The translations under genes were made by a program, and so were the position numbers. A DNA stretch of 64,000 bases from Verticiella alkaliphila (GTDB lineage: Bacteria; Pseudomonadota; Gammaproteobacteria; Burkholderiales; Burkholderiaceae_B), in the NCBI RefSeq assembly GCF_018904615.1, contig NZ_JADCNH010000008.1, positions 62,001 to 126,000 of the forward strand, given 5' to 3'. The notes under the pieces were generated by a model. That model was not told the DNA's origin, did no database searches, and saw only the letters and a program-made list of their open reading frames with translations. Positions 1 through 8,575 of this stretch are shown piece after piece; position 1 is the stretch's first letter, and every line of letters starts with the position of its first letter.

Positions 1-2
1 GC

Positions 3-461
3 AAGACCGGCGCCAGCGGCGACGCACACCGCATCACCGTGCGCCACGCCGTGCAGACGCTGTATCGCCTGAATACCGTCTACATCGCCCGCGACGACAC
101 CGCCCGGCCCGCCACCCAGACCGCCACCCCGCGCGCCCTGCCCGGGATCGTGCACCTGCGCCAGCGCCAGCAGGCCGCAGGTGCCGCCGTACGCATCGTC
201 GGCTTCAACCTGTGGCACGACGCCGTGAACCTCGAGCAGCTAGGCGCCACCGAAACCTGGATCCTCAGCCGGCTCGGCGGCCGGCTGACGCTTGTGGAGC
301 TGCGCACGCAATTGCGCGAAGCGCTGCAGCATGGCCGCGTGCCGGATCTCGATGGCACCCTGCTCACCGAGCAGCGTGGGCCGGATCTGGAGGCCAAGGC
401 GGAAAAGGTGCTGACGCAGGTGCTGGAGATGCTGTGGCGGGCGGGGTTGCGGGTGGCGTGA
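3..461 (+). CDS. Methyltransferase regulatory-domain protein, 3' end only (5' end outside window)
   Basis: The reading frame is open from the window edge to the stop at 461 and has no proper start inside the window, so only about 152 C-terminal residues are seen. The pattern of a V-x-N-x-x-H-like segment (VGFNLWHDAVNLEQL) followed by a hydrophobic stretch with LGGRLTLVELRTQL resembles the C-terminal regulatory domain found in PKMT-type class I SAM-dependent methyltransferases. There it follows a Rossmann domain like the one in the truncated gene at 4273. Location near fliC suggests a protein methyltransferase, possibly acting on flagellin, but that is inference. Family assignment is by recalled pattern only. 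A different C-terminal domain is possible. Confidence 0.5.
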   Translation, partial: KTGASGDAHRITVRHAVQTLYRLNTVYIARDDTARPATQTATPRALPGIVHLRQRQQAAGAAVRIVGFNLWHDAVNLEQLGATETWILSRLGGRLTLVELRTQLREALQHGRVPDLDGTLLTEQRGPDLEAKAEKVLTQVLEMLWRAGLRVA

Positions 462-750
462 GGGGTTGCCTCGCCACCGGTCGATGCAGCATCGCCGCCA
501 GTGATCGGCGTAATCGCGCTGGAAACGGAGGCCCACCCAATCCGCGACTTCCGTAAGCGCCAAGGTTTTCTGAGCGATGGTGGCCGCCTATGCTGCGGGC
601 AGACGTCCTAGAACCTGGGCGCAAATCGATAGGCATGGCGAAGCGATTCGCGACACGTTAAGATCCATTGCGTATCGCAAAGTCACAAATTCTCGCAACT
701 TTGTCTAGAGCACACGCTTGACGTGTTCTGGACCTACCTCCCAACACGCC
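462..750. other. Intergenic, no gene seen
   Basis: This 289-bp stretch follows the methyltransferase-like stop and precedes the DUF4214 gene. It contains a spaced inverted repeat (CAAAGT near 678, ACTTTG near 702) shortly upstream of the DUF4214 start, which might mark a promoter or operator. No convincing -10/-35 pair, sigma-28 site or terminator was found. Confidence 0.4.
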
Positions 751-1956
751 ATGGCCATCACCCTCGCACAAGCCGAACACAATCTGCGTGCTTACTATGC
801 GCAATACACCCACTACACAGACGCGCAGATCCGGGGTGAGATCAACAGTTTCCGGTTTGGTGTCGATATCAGTCGTGAGGTCCAGGCTAATTACGAGCAT
901 CGGGTTAAAAGTTTCATCTTCTCGTTCCACTTCGATCACAAGCTGCCCAGCAGCGCCGAAGCCTTCGAGGAGTTCTTTCCGCTGTTTCTGGATCGCTACA
1001 TCGAGTCGATCAATCCTACCGAGTTCGTGCACGCTTTGATGCCTGCCGCATCTGCGCAGACCTCGGCTGCGATGGTTGACGCCATCACGAACAAAGCGCT
1101 CGGCATCGCGGACTTGATGCTGGGGTGGGTCACGATGGGCAGCCCGGTGCGAGCCGGCCTAGGTGCAGAGCAGATCCTGAAGGGCCTGGCCGACACCGGC
1201 TACTACCAGCCAAGCACGCCGCTGCCGGACGACGGAGAAATCGTCCTGCCGCCGATTGTCTTGCCTGAGGTGTCACTGAACCTTCCCATCAGCGATGACC
1301 ACGCTGATTTGCTCACGGCCGTTTACGTCGCCGCCTTCCTGCGCGCGCCGGAGCATGACGGCTTGAACTACTGGGCAGGAGACCTGGCAAACGCATTGAC
1401 GCACCTGCCCGATGCCGACGCCGTCAAGAAAGTCGCAGCCAGCATGTATTTTTCCGGCGCTGCACATGGCGAGGCCGGTACCGATCTCGACAACAGTGCG
1501 TACGTCCACCACCTGTACCAAGGTGTGCTGGGCAGGCAGGCAGAAGCGTCCGGACATGCCTATTGGACGCAGTACCTGGACGCCGGCGGTTCACGCTCGG
1601 AATTCATCGCCGTGTTCCTGGCGTCCGCGCTTGCCGCACAAGGAGACTCGGACTATGTGTTGGCCCGCGTGGCCGTGGCGCGATATGCCGCCCAGGCCTC
1701 GGTGTCCGGCAAGGGCGCGGCACCGATCGATCTGGTCGCCGTGCTCGACGGGGTAACTGACACTGCGTCTGCGCACGCTGCCATCGTCACTATGCAGGCT
1801 GGGGTGAAGCCCGCGTGGCCCGATGTCATCGACTCTTTCTTGTGGGACGAGCTGGGCGAGCCCATCGAATGGATTGAAATGGCGTCGGTGAGTAGCGCCG
1901 CAGCGCTCGAGGTGATCGGGGCTGCCACGGACCCAGAGGCGTATCTCCTGGGGTGA
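751..1956 (+). CDS. DUF4214 domain-containing protein
   Basis: A 401-residue protein of unknown function. The central part (about residues 190-310) carries DUF4214-type repeats: YVAAFLRAPEHDGLNYW and, about 65 residues later, LYQGVLGRQAEASGHAYW, each with the family's R-x-x-x-x-x-G-x-x-YW signature. The domain occurs in large secreted and surface proteins of Proteobacteria. No signal peptide or membrane segment is visible. ATG at 751 is preferred over an in-frame TTG at 718 because family members commonly begin with a M-A-I-T-L-x-Q-like sequence. GC is lower than in the flagellar genes and the genes on both sides look accessory. A link to the neighbouring flagellin locus is possible but unproven. 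Confidence 0.7.
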   Translation: MAITLAQAEHNLRAYYAQYTHYTDAQIRGEINSFRFGVDISREVQANYEHRVKSFIFSFHFDHKLPSSAEAFEEFFPLFLDRYIESINPTEFVHALMPAASAQTSAAMVDAITNKALGIADLMLGWVTMGSPVRAGLGAEQILKGLADTGYYQPSTPLPDDGEIVLPPIVLPEVSLNLPISDDHADLLTAVYVAAFLRAPEHDGLNYWAGDLANALTHLPDADAVKKVAASMYFSGAAHGEAGTDLDNSAYVHHLYQGVLGRQAEASGHAYWTQYLDAGGSRSEFIAVFLASALAAQGDSDYVLARVAVARYAAQASVSGKGAAPIDLVAVLDGVTDTASAHAAIVTMQAGVKPAWPDVIDSFLWDELGEPIEWIEMASVSSAAALEVIGAATDPEAYLLG

Positions 1957-2128
1957 CCTGCCCCACCAGTGGCCAGCCACGCGCATCTTGAACGATAGCG
2001 TGGCAGCGGGCGCCATCACTCAGGACACGGAAAGGGCTTGCCGCAAAGGGCCAAGCGCTAGGGACGTCTGGCAATCAGGGAACGAGGGCGGTAGCCGGCG
2101 CAGCCCTGATGTCCGCTCGCCCCGACGG

Positions 2129-3922
2129 CTAAGCCATCGGCCACAGCCCAACCGCACGCTTCGCAAACCCCGCAGAGCGCGACTCGACTTCCTCGAACCG
2201 AAACTCGGGGAAGTCCGCGGGGAGCTGCTGAGTCAGCTTGATGCCAGACTGCTCGTAGGCTGTCTTCTTGCGGCCGTACGGGTTGTTGGACGCGCTGATG
2301 TTCAGCGTGCCGGCAAATAGCGTCAGGTTTCCGATGCGCGACACGTAATCGCGATGACGCGCCACAGCCTTATCACCAAGGTACACCACCCAGTCTCCGT
2401 GGTCTGCAACGGCCTTTCGGGTCTTGATCTTCTGCGGAATGATATGTTCTACATGCACATCGTCCGTGCCAGCCACGTGGAGTTCGGCAAACGCACTATG
2501 TTCGCCCTGTTCGAACTGCTCCAGGCAATAACGCGCTCGGTCCATCACGTTGGCCGTGAACTGGTACTCAGCGAAGCGGCTCTCGAAAAGGTCGTCGGAT
2601 GGCGAGAGCGCGCGATACGCCGCACGAACGACGGGAACGGGATCGCTGGCGTCTGCGCCACACAGCTTTGCAAACATGGACTCGTTCTCGTTGGCTCGCT
2701 CGCGACAGATGTGGCGGCGCATCAGGAACGCTTCAGTCAGCGCAAGGATCTCGACGAAATTCGCGTCTGAGCAACCGCCTGCCCGCATCGCCATCAGGAA
2801 CCCATATGTCTGCGATGATTGAATCATGCGCAGGTGACGTAACCGTCGATCGATCTTTGGCACGCCGGTCTTGGCGCGAACGATCGCGCCATACATCTTG
2901 GCATGCTGCGCAAGACGTTCAAGAAAGGCCGTGAAGGTCAACGTGCCAGCCGCGACGTCCGCCATCTGCACCTCCTCGTCATCCGCAACGGCTTCCGTGT
3001 CGGCAGCATTGTCGGCATCTTCGAGCTCGGGCTCGTCTGCGTACACCGTCTGCTCAGGCAACGTGCGCGCCTCCAGCACTTGCCGCAGGAAGATCGCCTT
3101 GAAGTACGTGACTACGTACGCGCGCGTCACGCGGCGTGTCAGCGTGGCAGACACGTAATGGCGAAAGAAGCTTTCGAAGTTGGTGCCGTCCAGATGCGCG
3201 ATCAACTCGGCCCAACGCACGCGGGCCTCCGCGAGCTCCGAGTCACCAAACCGCGCCGCGTTGCCAAGGATGAAGTTCTTGATGATGTCCGTGGCGTTCA
3301 AGCGAAGACCGCGGTTGTTGATCGTCTCGAACAGCTTGAAGGCGTCCTTCGCGTTTGCTACTTCGAGCCGGATGATCGTCGCCTGTCGCGTCAAACGCTG
3401 CAGCAGGGTGTTGAGTTCACTCAGCGTCATAGCATCGACACGTTCGCGGTAAAGCGCAAACGCCAGGGCAAGATTCGCGTTGTGTCGGCCGTCGACAGGG
3501 CGCTGCTTCACATGCCGCTCGAACTCGGTGGCATCAATCGTATCCAGCAGAATCTTGGGGTGCGCCACCCCGCCTTCAGCACGCGATTCCAGCATCGCCG
3601 CCACCTTAGCCGCCTGATCCGCTACACGTTCTCGGCGCAGTCTCTCCAAAATGCAGTGCAGTAGGATGTTGAGCGTTGTGATGCGCTGCTGCCCATCCAC
3701 CACTTCAAGCTGGTTGAGACCAGCGCCATAGGGTCCGACCAAACACACCACGGTTCCCAGCAGATGGCCGTCGCCGTTCTCAAGCGCCAGGATGTCATTC
3801 AGCAATTCGTTCAGCTGCTTGGCTTGCCAGGAGTAACGGCGCTGGTAGGCGGGAACCACATATTGCTCGTTAGGATTGCCGAGCAGCTTGGCCACGGTCT
3901 GGGAAACGGGTTTGACTAGCAC
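2129..3922 (-). CDS. DUF262 and DUF1524 (HNH) domain protein, GmrSD-like
   Basis: A 597-residue protein. The N-terminal DUF262 domain has the nucleotide-binding motif DGQQR (residues 76-80) after an AYQRRYSW box. The C-terminal DUF1524 region has the HNH-like HVEHIIPQ (from residue 490) and the later N-x-T-L (GNLTLF) and S-N-N-x-Y-G-x-K-K segments. This architecture is that of GmrSD-type (type IV) restriction enzymes and of SspE/BrxU-type phage-defence nucleases, which use NTP hydrolysis to control DNA nicking or cleavage. Start: GTG at 3922 has a strong AAGGAG eight bases upstream, so upstream in-frame codons to 3976 are left out. An acidic insert (EPELEDADNAADTEAV) sits mid-protein. No modification gene or partner lies nearby, so it is an orphan, plausibly acquired. 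Confidence 0.85.
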   Translation of the reverse strand: MLVKPVSQTVAKLLGNPNEQYVVPAYQRRYSWQAKQLNELLNDILALENGDGHLLGTVVCLVGPYGAGLNQLEVVDGQQRITTLNILLHCILERLRRERVADQAAKVAAMLESRAEGGVAHPKILLDTIDATEFERHVKQRPVDGRHNANLALAFALYRERVDAMTLSELNTLLQRLTRQATIIRLEVANAKDAFKLFETINNRGLRLNATDIIKNFILGNAARFGDSELAEARVRWAELIAHLDGTNFESFFRHYVSATLTRRVTRAYVVTYFKAIFLRQVLEARTLPEQTVYADEPELEDADNAADTEAVADDEEVQMADVAAGTLTFTAFLERLAQHAKMYGAIVRAKTGVPKIDRRLRHLRMIQSSQTYGFLMAMRAGGCSDANFVEILALTEAFLMRRHICRERANENESMFAKLCGADASDPVPVVRAAYRALSPSDDLFESRFAEYQFTANVMDRARYCLEQFEQGEHSAFAELHVAGTDDVHVEHIIPQKIKTRKAVADHGDWVVYLGDKAVARHRDYVSRIGNLTLFAGTLNISASNNPYGRKKTAYEQSGIKLTQQLPADFPEFRFEEVESRSAGFAKRAVGLWPMA

Positions 3923-4272
3923 GTGGAAATCTCCTTTGAGTTCAGGCAGACCGCCCGCCAGAGCGTCCTTTCGCAACAGACTTTGCCGCTTCGGCTACCC
4001 TGATCAGGGAGTTTAGGCAAACCCTTGTTCGGGTCCGCAACGGCTGCCAGTAGCGAGGCTAACGGCGTGAGCAGGCTGCGGCTTGACAGCGACATTTTGT
4101 GTTCCACGCAAGTCTTAGGCAGCGGGCATGGAAGGACATGTCCAAGACGGCGTGTTTCGGCAGCAAGGAGGTCTCGGACAATAAGCAGGATTTCGCCGTT
4201 TTATCAGGCAATTGACAGCCATCGATCATAGGCACGCTGGCGCCACCATCGCCCTTTGCGCCAGGAACCTAC
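3923..4272. other. Intergenic between divergent accessory genes
   Basis: About 350 bp separating the leftward DUF262 gene from the rightward truncated methyltransferase. It contains the DUF262 ribosome-binding site (AAGGAG, 3931-3936). Short open frames here lack codon bias, ribosome sites or recognisable motifs. No sigma-28 promoter with correct spacing was found ahead of 4273. Confidence 0.5.
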
Positions 4273-4815
4273 GTGAACGCCCCCGACCTCGCCAGCCAAC
4301 AGATTGCCAAAGCGTACGACGATCGTCCGTACAACTCGAACGCCTTCTTCTATGCTGCGCCCGGACATCTGCGCGCTGCCGCGCACCTCTATGGCATCAG
4401 CACTGTGCCGTTGGCGAAGGCGCGCGTGTTGGAACTGGGCTGCTCAGCGGGCGGCAATCTGCTGCCCTTCGCCCTGGCGTACCCTGAGGCCCAGGTTGTC
4501 GGCATCGATCTCTCTGTGGTAGAGGTGGAAGCGGGCCGCCAGGTGGCAGCCGCCGTCGGCGCGAAGAATCTGGACCTGCGCGCGATGAGCCTGACGGATA
4601 TCACGCCCGAGTTTGGCCAGTTCGACTACATCATCGCGGTGCAGATGAAGTGTCTGGCAACATGGGGCGATGTCATCCATTCAAAGCGAAAAAAGCCGCC
4701 AACCCGGGATGGCGTTGGCGGCGTATCTGCTTCCAGGCAGTTCCTGCACTCTCGCTTGGCTTGGGGACCTTTTGCAAGGCGCCCTTGCCTCGCAAGAGCC
4801 TACTGTACGAATTAA
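4273..4815 (+). pseudogene. Truncated class I SAM-dependent methyltransferase (5' part only)
   Basis: The first ~122 residues are a good methyltransferase N-terminus: YDDRPYNSNAFFYAAP, SAM-binding motif I VLELGCSAGGN (52-62), acidic motif II VVGIDLS, and FDYIIAV. In the PKMT-like family this last segment should continue into an H-G-V-Y-S-W-V-type motif. Instead, from about 4640 the frame runs through unrelated sequence, then the fliC terminator, and stops inside the fliC 3' end. The GTG start has AGGA seven bases upstream. Substrate-binding and regulatory regions are missing, so it is very likely non-functional. The C-terminal half of a similar gene lies at 3-461, suggesting an original tandem pair or one gene scrambled by rearrangement next to fliC. 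Confidence 0.7.
4689..4722 (-). terminator. fliC rho-independent terminator
   Basis: Read on the minus strand, arm GCCGCCAAC (4722-4714) pairs with GTTGGCGGC (4703-4695) and is followed by six T residues (4694-4689). It lies about 90 bp past the fliC stop, inside the broken 3' part of the methyltransferase fragment. Confidence 0.85.
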
Positions 4816-5987
4816 CGCAGCAGCGACAGGACGCCTTGCGGGACTTGGTTGGCCTGAGCCAGAACCGACGTGCCGGCCTGTTGCAGGATCTGGGCGCGGG
4901 TCATGTTCGAGACTTCGACGGCGTAGTCAGCGTCTTCGATGCGCGAACGGGCGGCGGAGAGATTGGTTACGGTGTTGTTCAGGTTTGTGACCGTGGATTC
5001 GAAACGATTTTGAATGGCACCCAACGCACTCCGCTGATTATCAACGGCTTTGAGTGCATCATCGATAGTCTGCAAAGCCGTGCTGGTTCCCCTCACCGTA
5101 ACATTCTCCGTTTGTCCGGTTGCCACTTCGTTGGCAGCCGTTGCAGAAGCAGCGACGGCAGCCTGTGTCCCGACTGCGTCAAGTTCTCGGCCCAAAACTG
5201 CCGCACCCGCGCTGTCAAACGACACGGCATAAGCTTTAGAGTCGGTGCCGCTCGTGACAACTGCAGCGTAAACAGTGCCGTCCCCATATGCGTAGATCGA
5301 GCTAGTCGGGGCAGCCGTAAACCCTGACTCCGTAACTGCAGCGGTGTTTGCAGTAGCAACAGAGGGCATGTCAGCAGTAACTGTAGAGGCGGCCGATTGA
5401 AGCACATCAAATCCACTGATGGTGCCCGTACGGCTATTTCCGTTTACTACACCGCTAGCGACAGTGGGAGCACCCGACGCAAAATTCCAACCGGTGTTGC
5501 CAGCGATATCGATATCGATAGTTTGGTTGTCATTTGCTCCAACCTGAATGCTCAACTTAGTAGCGACTGCCGAGTTCAACACCTTAATTCCGTTGAAGTC
5601 CGTCTGTTCAGCAACACGATTGATTTCTTCGAGCCGTTGATTTACTTCCTGCTGGATCGAATCGATATCTGAAGCCGAATTAGAACCATTTTGTGCTTGT
5701 ACGGTCAGTTCGCGGACTCGCTGGAGATTGTTGTTAATCTCGTTAAGGGCGCCTTCGGTCGTTTGCGCGATAGAGATGCCGTCATTGGCATTACGGGCAG
5801 CTTGCTGCAGACCCTTGACGTTGGCCGTGAACCGGTTAGCAATCGCCTGACCAGCCGCATCATCCTTTGCGCTGTTGATACGCTGACCCGACGACAGGCG
5901 CTCGATGGCGGTGCCCAGGGCGGATTGGGACTTCTGGAGGTTGTTCTGCGCGACGAGCGACAGGTAGTTGGTGCTGATGACAGACAT
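4812..5987 (-). CDS. fliC: Flagellin
   Basis: A 391-residue filament subunit exported by the flagellar type III system with FliS as chaperone. The conserved N-terminal D0/D1 part (about residues 1-140) includes LSSGQRINSAKDDAAGQ. The conserved C-terminal D1/D0 part (about 305-391) includes ARSRIEDADYAVEVSNMTR and ends VPQGVLSLLR. The middle (about 165-300) is variable, Ala/Thr/Ser-rich and lower in GC, as expected of the surface-exposed domain. Short for a flagellin, giving a small D2 region. A sigma-28 promoter lies at 6092-6118 and a terminator at 4689-4722, so it is monocistronic. ATG at 5987 follows CGGAG. Adjacent methyltransferase remnants raise the possibility of flagellin methylation, which is inference. 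Confidence 0.97.
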   Translation of the reverse strand: MSVISTNYLSLVAQNNLQKSQSALGTAIERLSSGQRINSAKDDAAGQAIANRFTANVKGLQQAARNANDGISIAQTTEGALNEINNNLQRVRELTVQAQNGSNSASDIDSIQQEVNQRLEEINRVAEQTDFNGIKVLNSAVATKLSIQVGANDNQTIDIDIAGNTGWNFASGAPTVASGVVNGNSRTGTISGFDVLQSAASTVTADMPSVATANTAAVTESGFTAAPTSSIYAYGDGTVYAAVVTSGTDSKAYAVSFDSAGAAVLGRELDAVGTQAAVAASATAANEVATGQTENVTVRGTSTALQTIDDALKAVDNQRSALGAIQNRFESTVTNLNNTVTNLSAARSRIEDADYAVEVSNMTRAQILQQAGTSVLAQANQVPQGVLSLLR

Positions 5988-6042
5988 CGTAAGCTCCGAA
6001 TTGGGTTAGGCCTTGGAGAGGGCCGCCGCCTGGCGACCCACA

Positions 6043-6059
6043 ACGGGCTTCCCGCCCGT
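6043..6059 (-). promoter_or_regulatory. Hairpin in fliC 5' leader, GGA in loop (candidate CsrA site)
   Basis: In the fliC transcript a six-base stem (ACGGGC / GCCCGT) closes the loop GGGAA. The GGA loop motif is typical of CsrA/RsmA binding, and the fliC ribosome site CGGAG also contains GGA. Whether CsrA acts here is untested. Confidence 0.35.
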
Positions 6060-6091
6060 CGATGCAGAGCGGTAAAGGCTCGTTGACCTAG

Positions 6092-6118
6092 TTAACGGAA
6101 CGACCGTCGCAAGCTTTA
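6092..6118 (-). promoter_or_regulatory. Sigma-28 (FliA) promoter of fliC
   Basis: The -35 TAAAGCTT (6118-6111), an 11-base spacer and the -10 TCCGTTAA (6099-6092) match the FliA consensus TAAAGTTT-N11-GCCGATAA. Predicted start is near 6085, leaving a leader of about 100 bases. Confidence 0.88.
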
Positions 6119-6218
6119 GGGCTTTTTTCGACGTCTTCACAAAAAGGCGTTGTGACGGGGCCGGAAAGCTGCTGCTCTTGCTCGGCTGCCCATTGCCGGG
6201 CAGCCGCCTGCGCGATGT

Positions 6219-6245
6219 TAAAGAACGTCACGCGGCTGCCGTTAT
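6219..6245 (+). promoter_or_regulatory. Sigma-28 (FliA) promoter of fliD
   Basis: The -35 TAAAGAAC (6219-6226), an 11-base spacer and the -10 GCCGTTAT (6238-6245) sit 36 bases ahead of the fliD ATG. It likely drives fliD and perhaps fliS and fliT. Confidence 0.85.
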
Positions 6246-6281
6246 CCTACGCATACGATCATTCCTTAAGGGATCCACGTC

Positions 6282-7700
6282 ATGGCGTCCATTGGCGGCA
6301 CTCTCGGGCTCAGCGGCCTGCCTCTTGCAGAAACCCTTGCCAAGCTGCGCACAGTAGAGGAAGCGCCACTTACCGCACTCGCCAGGCGTGCGGACGTGAT
6401 GGAAGCTAAGGTGTCCGCCTACGGCGTCATCAGCAGCGCCCTGTCGACATTCAAGGCAACGATCGCCAACGTCGGTAAAGAATCGACATTCGGCACGTTC
6501 AAGGCCACCTCGAGCCAGACGGACGTCTTGACGGCCACCGCGCCCGCCAATGGCGGTGCTGTCGGGGGGCAATATACGATCCATGTGCAGGAGCTCGCCA
6601 CCAATCAGAGCTTGTCCGTCGCTGGACAGGCCAGCCGCGACGCCAGCATCGGCAGCGGCGGGACCATTGAGTTCACCTTGGGCGACGGCACCACGCATAC
6701 CGTGGATCTACTGGATCACGGCACCTCGCTGGAAGGCATTCGCGCTGCCATCAATGCCGACAGCAAGCTAGGTGTCTCGGCCACGTTGATCAATAGCGGC
6801 GACCCGGATGCCCCGTTTGTTCTGAGCCTTTCGACAAAGGACACCGGCCTGGATGCGCGCGTGACGAACATCACGGTGCACGGCAACGCCGAGCTGGCAG
6901 ATGTGCTCGGTTACGACGAAGCCACCTCCGCCACGAACCCGACGAACGTGACGCAGCCCGAAGGTGCCGAAGCGAAGGATGCGCGCATCACGGTCAATGG
7001 CATTGCTATCACCAGCGGCAAGAACACCCTGGAAGGCGCGATCGAGGGCGTCAACATCACCCTGTCGGCAAAGACGCAGGATAAGCCGGTAACCTTGCGC
7101 ATCGCCCGGGACGATACCCCCGCCGTCTCTGCCGTCGAAGCCTTCGTCAATGGCTACAACGCCCTGAAGACGGTGCTGACCAACCTCACTAATTACAACG
7201 CCGAGACGGACCAGGCGAGCGCGCTCACGGGCGATCGCGTGCCGCGCTCAGTCGACAATCAATTGCGCAATGTGTTGGGCAACGCCATCGACAATGGCGG
7301 CCTGGCCACCATGGCGCAGTTGGGCGTGAAAACCAACGTCATCACGGGCAAGCTTGAGCTGGACAAGGACAAGCTGACCAAGGTGCTCGCCGATGACCCT
7401 GAAGGCGTGATGAAGCTTTTCACGGGCGAGCGGGGCCTTGTCGCCAAACTGAACACCACCGTCGACCAGCTCTTGTCCAAAGACGGTTTGATCACCACGG
7501 CGCAGGATGGGCTCAAGCAATCCGTCAAGGACATCGAGAAGCAGGCCGTCCGCGTGCAAGCTCGCGTGGAAGACACGATGAGTCGCTACGAAGCCCAGTT
7601 CGTGCAGCTCGAGAAGTTCATCTCGCAGATGAACGGCACCAGCAGCTATCTGGCGCAGCAACTCGACATGCTGGCTGCAACGGCCAAGAACAGCAAGTGA
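6282..7700 (+). CDS. fliD: Flagellar hook-associated protein 2 (filament cap)
   Basis: A 472-residue cap protein that directs flagellin polymerisation at the filament tip. It has the FliD N-terminal domain (about residues 12-105, with LPLAETLAKLRTVEEAPLTAL), a variable middle, and the FliD C-terminal domain (about 225-460) ending in a long coiled coil (VKDIEKQAVRVQARVEDTMS, then YEAQFVQLEKFISQMNGTSS) and the usual YLAQQLDMLA tail. The ATG at 6282 follows AAGGGA. It is divergent from fliC, with a sigma-28 promoter at 6219-6245, and precedes fliS and fliT, the chaperone genes for the filament set. Confidence 0.96.
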   Translation: MASIGGTLGLSGLPLAETLAKLRTVEEAPLTALARRADVMEAKVSAYGVISSALSTFKATIANVGKESTFGTFKATSSQTDVLTATAPANGGAVGGQYTIHVQELATNQSLSVAGQASRDASIGSGGTIEFTLGDGTTHTVDLLDHGTSLEGIRAAINADSKLGVSATLINSGDPDAPFVLSLSTKDTGLDARVTNITVHGNAELADVLGYDEATSATNPTNVTQPEGAEAKDARITVNGIAITSGKNTLEGAIEGVNITLSAKTQDKPVTLRIARDDTPAVSAVEAFVNGYNALKTVLTNLTNYNAETDQASALTGDRVPRSVDNQLRNVLGNAIDNGGLATMAQLGVKTNVITGKLELDKDKLTKVLADDPEGVMKLFTGERGLVAKLNTTVDQLLSKDGLITTAQDGLKQSVKDIEKQAVRVQARVEDTMSRYEAQFVQLEKFISQMNGTSSYLAQQLDMLAATAKNSK

Positions 7701-7704
7701 TGCA

Positions 7705-7734
7705 GCGCCGGGAAATCGGGCAGATTTCCCGCGC
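7705..7734 (+). terminator. Hairpin between fliD and fliS
   Basis: CGGGAAAT pairs with ATTTCCCG, extended by GCG/CGC on the outside, just after the fliD stop. It is followed by TATTT rather than a full T-run, so it may be a weak terminator or a stability element that lowers fliS expression relative to fliD. Confidence 0.5.
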
Positions 7735-7796
7735 TATTTGGGGCGATTGTCCTGACCCGGTTCGCATAGACTGCGTGAATTGAACGCTCAACTCTC

Positions 7797-8204
7797 ATGA
7801 TGAATGCACCGATGTATGCGCGAGGCGCGCGCCACTATGCGCAAGTGGGCCTCGAGACGAGCGTGAATGCCGCATCACCGGAGCGGTTGATTGCCCTTCT
7901 CTATGATGGTGCGTTGAGCGCCATCGGCCGGGCACGTCTTGCCCTCGAGCAAGGAAACATTCCCGCCCGCGGCCAAGCCATCTCCAAGGCGATCGACATC
8001 GTCGGCAATGGTCTGCGTGCGGTGCTGGATCATGAAGCTGGCGGCGAAGTCGCCGCCAATCTGTCGAACCTGTACGACTACATCGAGCGCTGCCTGCTGC
8101 TGGCCAACCTGCACGCCGATGCCGACAAGCTTGCCGAAGCCGACCGCCTGCTGTCCGATCTGGCCAGCGCGTGGAAGGAAATGAGCGCAGCCCGCGCTGC
8201 GTAG
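7797..8204 (+). CDS. fliS: Flagellin export chaperone
   Basis: A 135-residue helical protein, family-normal length, that binds the flagellin C-terminus in the cytosol and hands it to FlhA. Diagnostic features are YARGARHYAQVGLETSV at the start, SPERLIALLYDGAL, and LYDYIERCLLLANL in the C-terminal half. Two adjacent ATG codons (7797, 7800) could serve as start. It follows fliD by 96 bp with an intervening hairpin and precedes fliT. Confidence 0.93.
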   Translation: MMNAPMYARGARHYAQVGLETSVNAASPERLIALLYDGALSAIGRARLALEQGNIPARGQAISKAIDIVGNGLRAVLDHEAGGEVAANLSNLYDYIERCLLLANLHADADKLAEADRLLSDLASAWKEMSAARAA

Positions 8205-8230
8205 GCACCACGAACCGAGACAATCCAGCC

Positions 8231-8575
8231 ATGACTCCCGCTGATCACGTGCTGCGCCTATACCGCATGGCCTCCTCTGTCACGCGCGAGATCCTGGATC
8301 ACGCGCGCGAAGCGGACTGGGACCGTGTCGTGGCGCTGGGCAACGAATATCAAGGCATCGTCGAGCAGATCCGCCAGCTGGGCGAGGTGCCTCCCCTGGA
8401 TGCAGACGATCTCGCGACCAAGCACGCGCTGCTCGTGGACATCGTCGAAAACGATGCTGCCACTCGCGACCTTGTCGTGCCGAGCCTGGAGCGCCTGGGC
8501 GCGCTCATCGGCACGCTGCGGCGCCAACAGACGGTGAACAAGACCTACGGCCAAGGCGCGGCCGCGCTGCGGTGA
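8231..8575 (+). CDS. fliT: Flagellar protein FliT (FliD chaperone)
   Basis: A 114-residue, mostly helical protein. FliT binds FliD as an export chaperone and, in enterobacteria, inhibits FlhDC. Identification rests on position after fliS, size, and the family pattern LYRMASSVTREILDHAREADWDRVV. ATG at 8231 is chosen because it opens the recognisable domain; a longer frame from 8171 would overlap fliS. The stop overlaps the next gene's GTG (GTGA), implying translational coupling. Confidence 0.85.
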   Translation: MTPADHVLRLYRMASSVTREILDHAREADWDRVVALGNEYQGIVEQIRQLGEVPPLDADDLATKHALLVDIVENDAATRDLVVPSLERLGALIGTLRRQQTVNKTYGQGAAALR

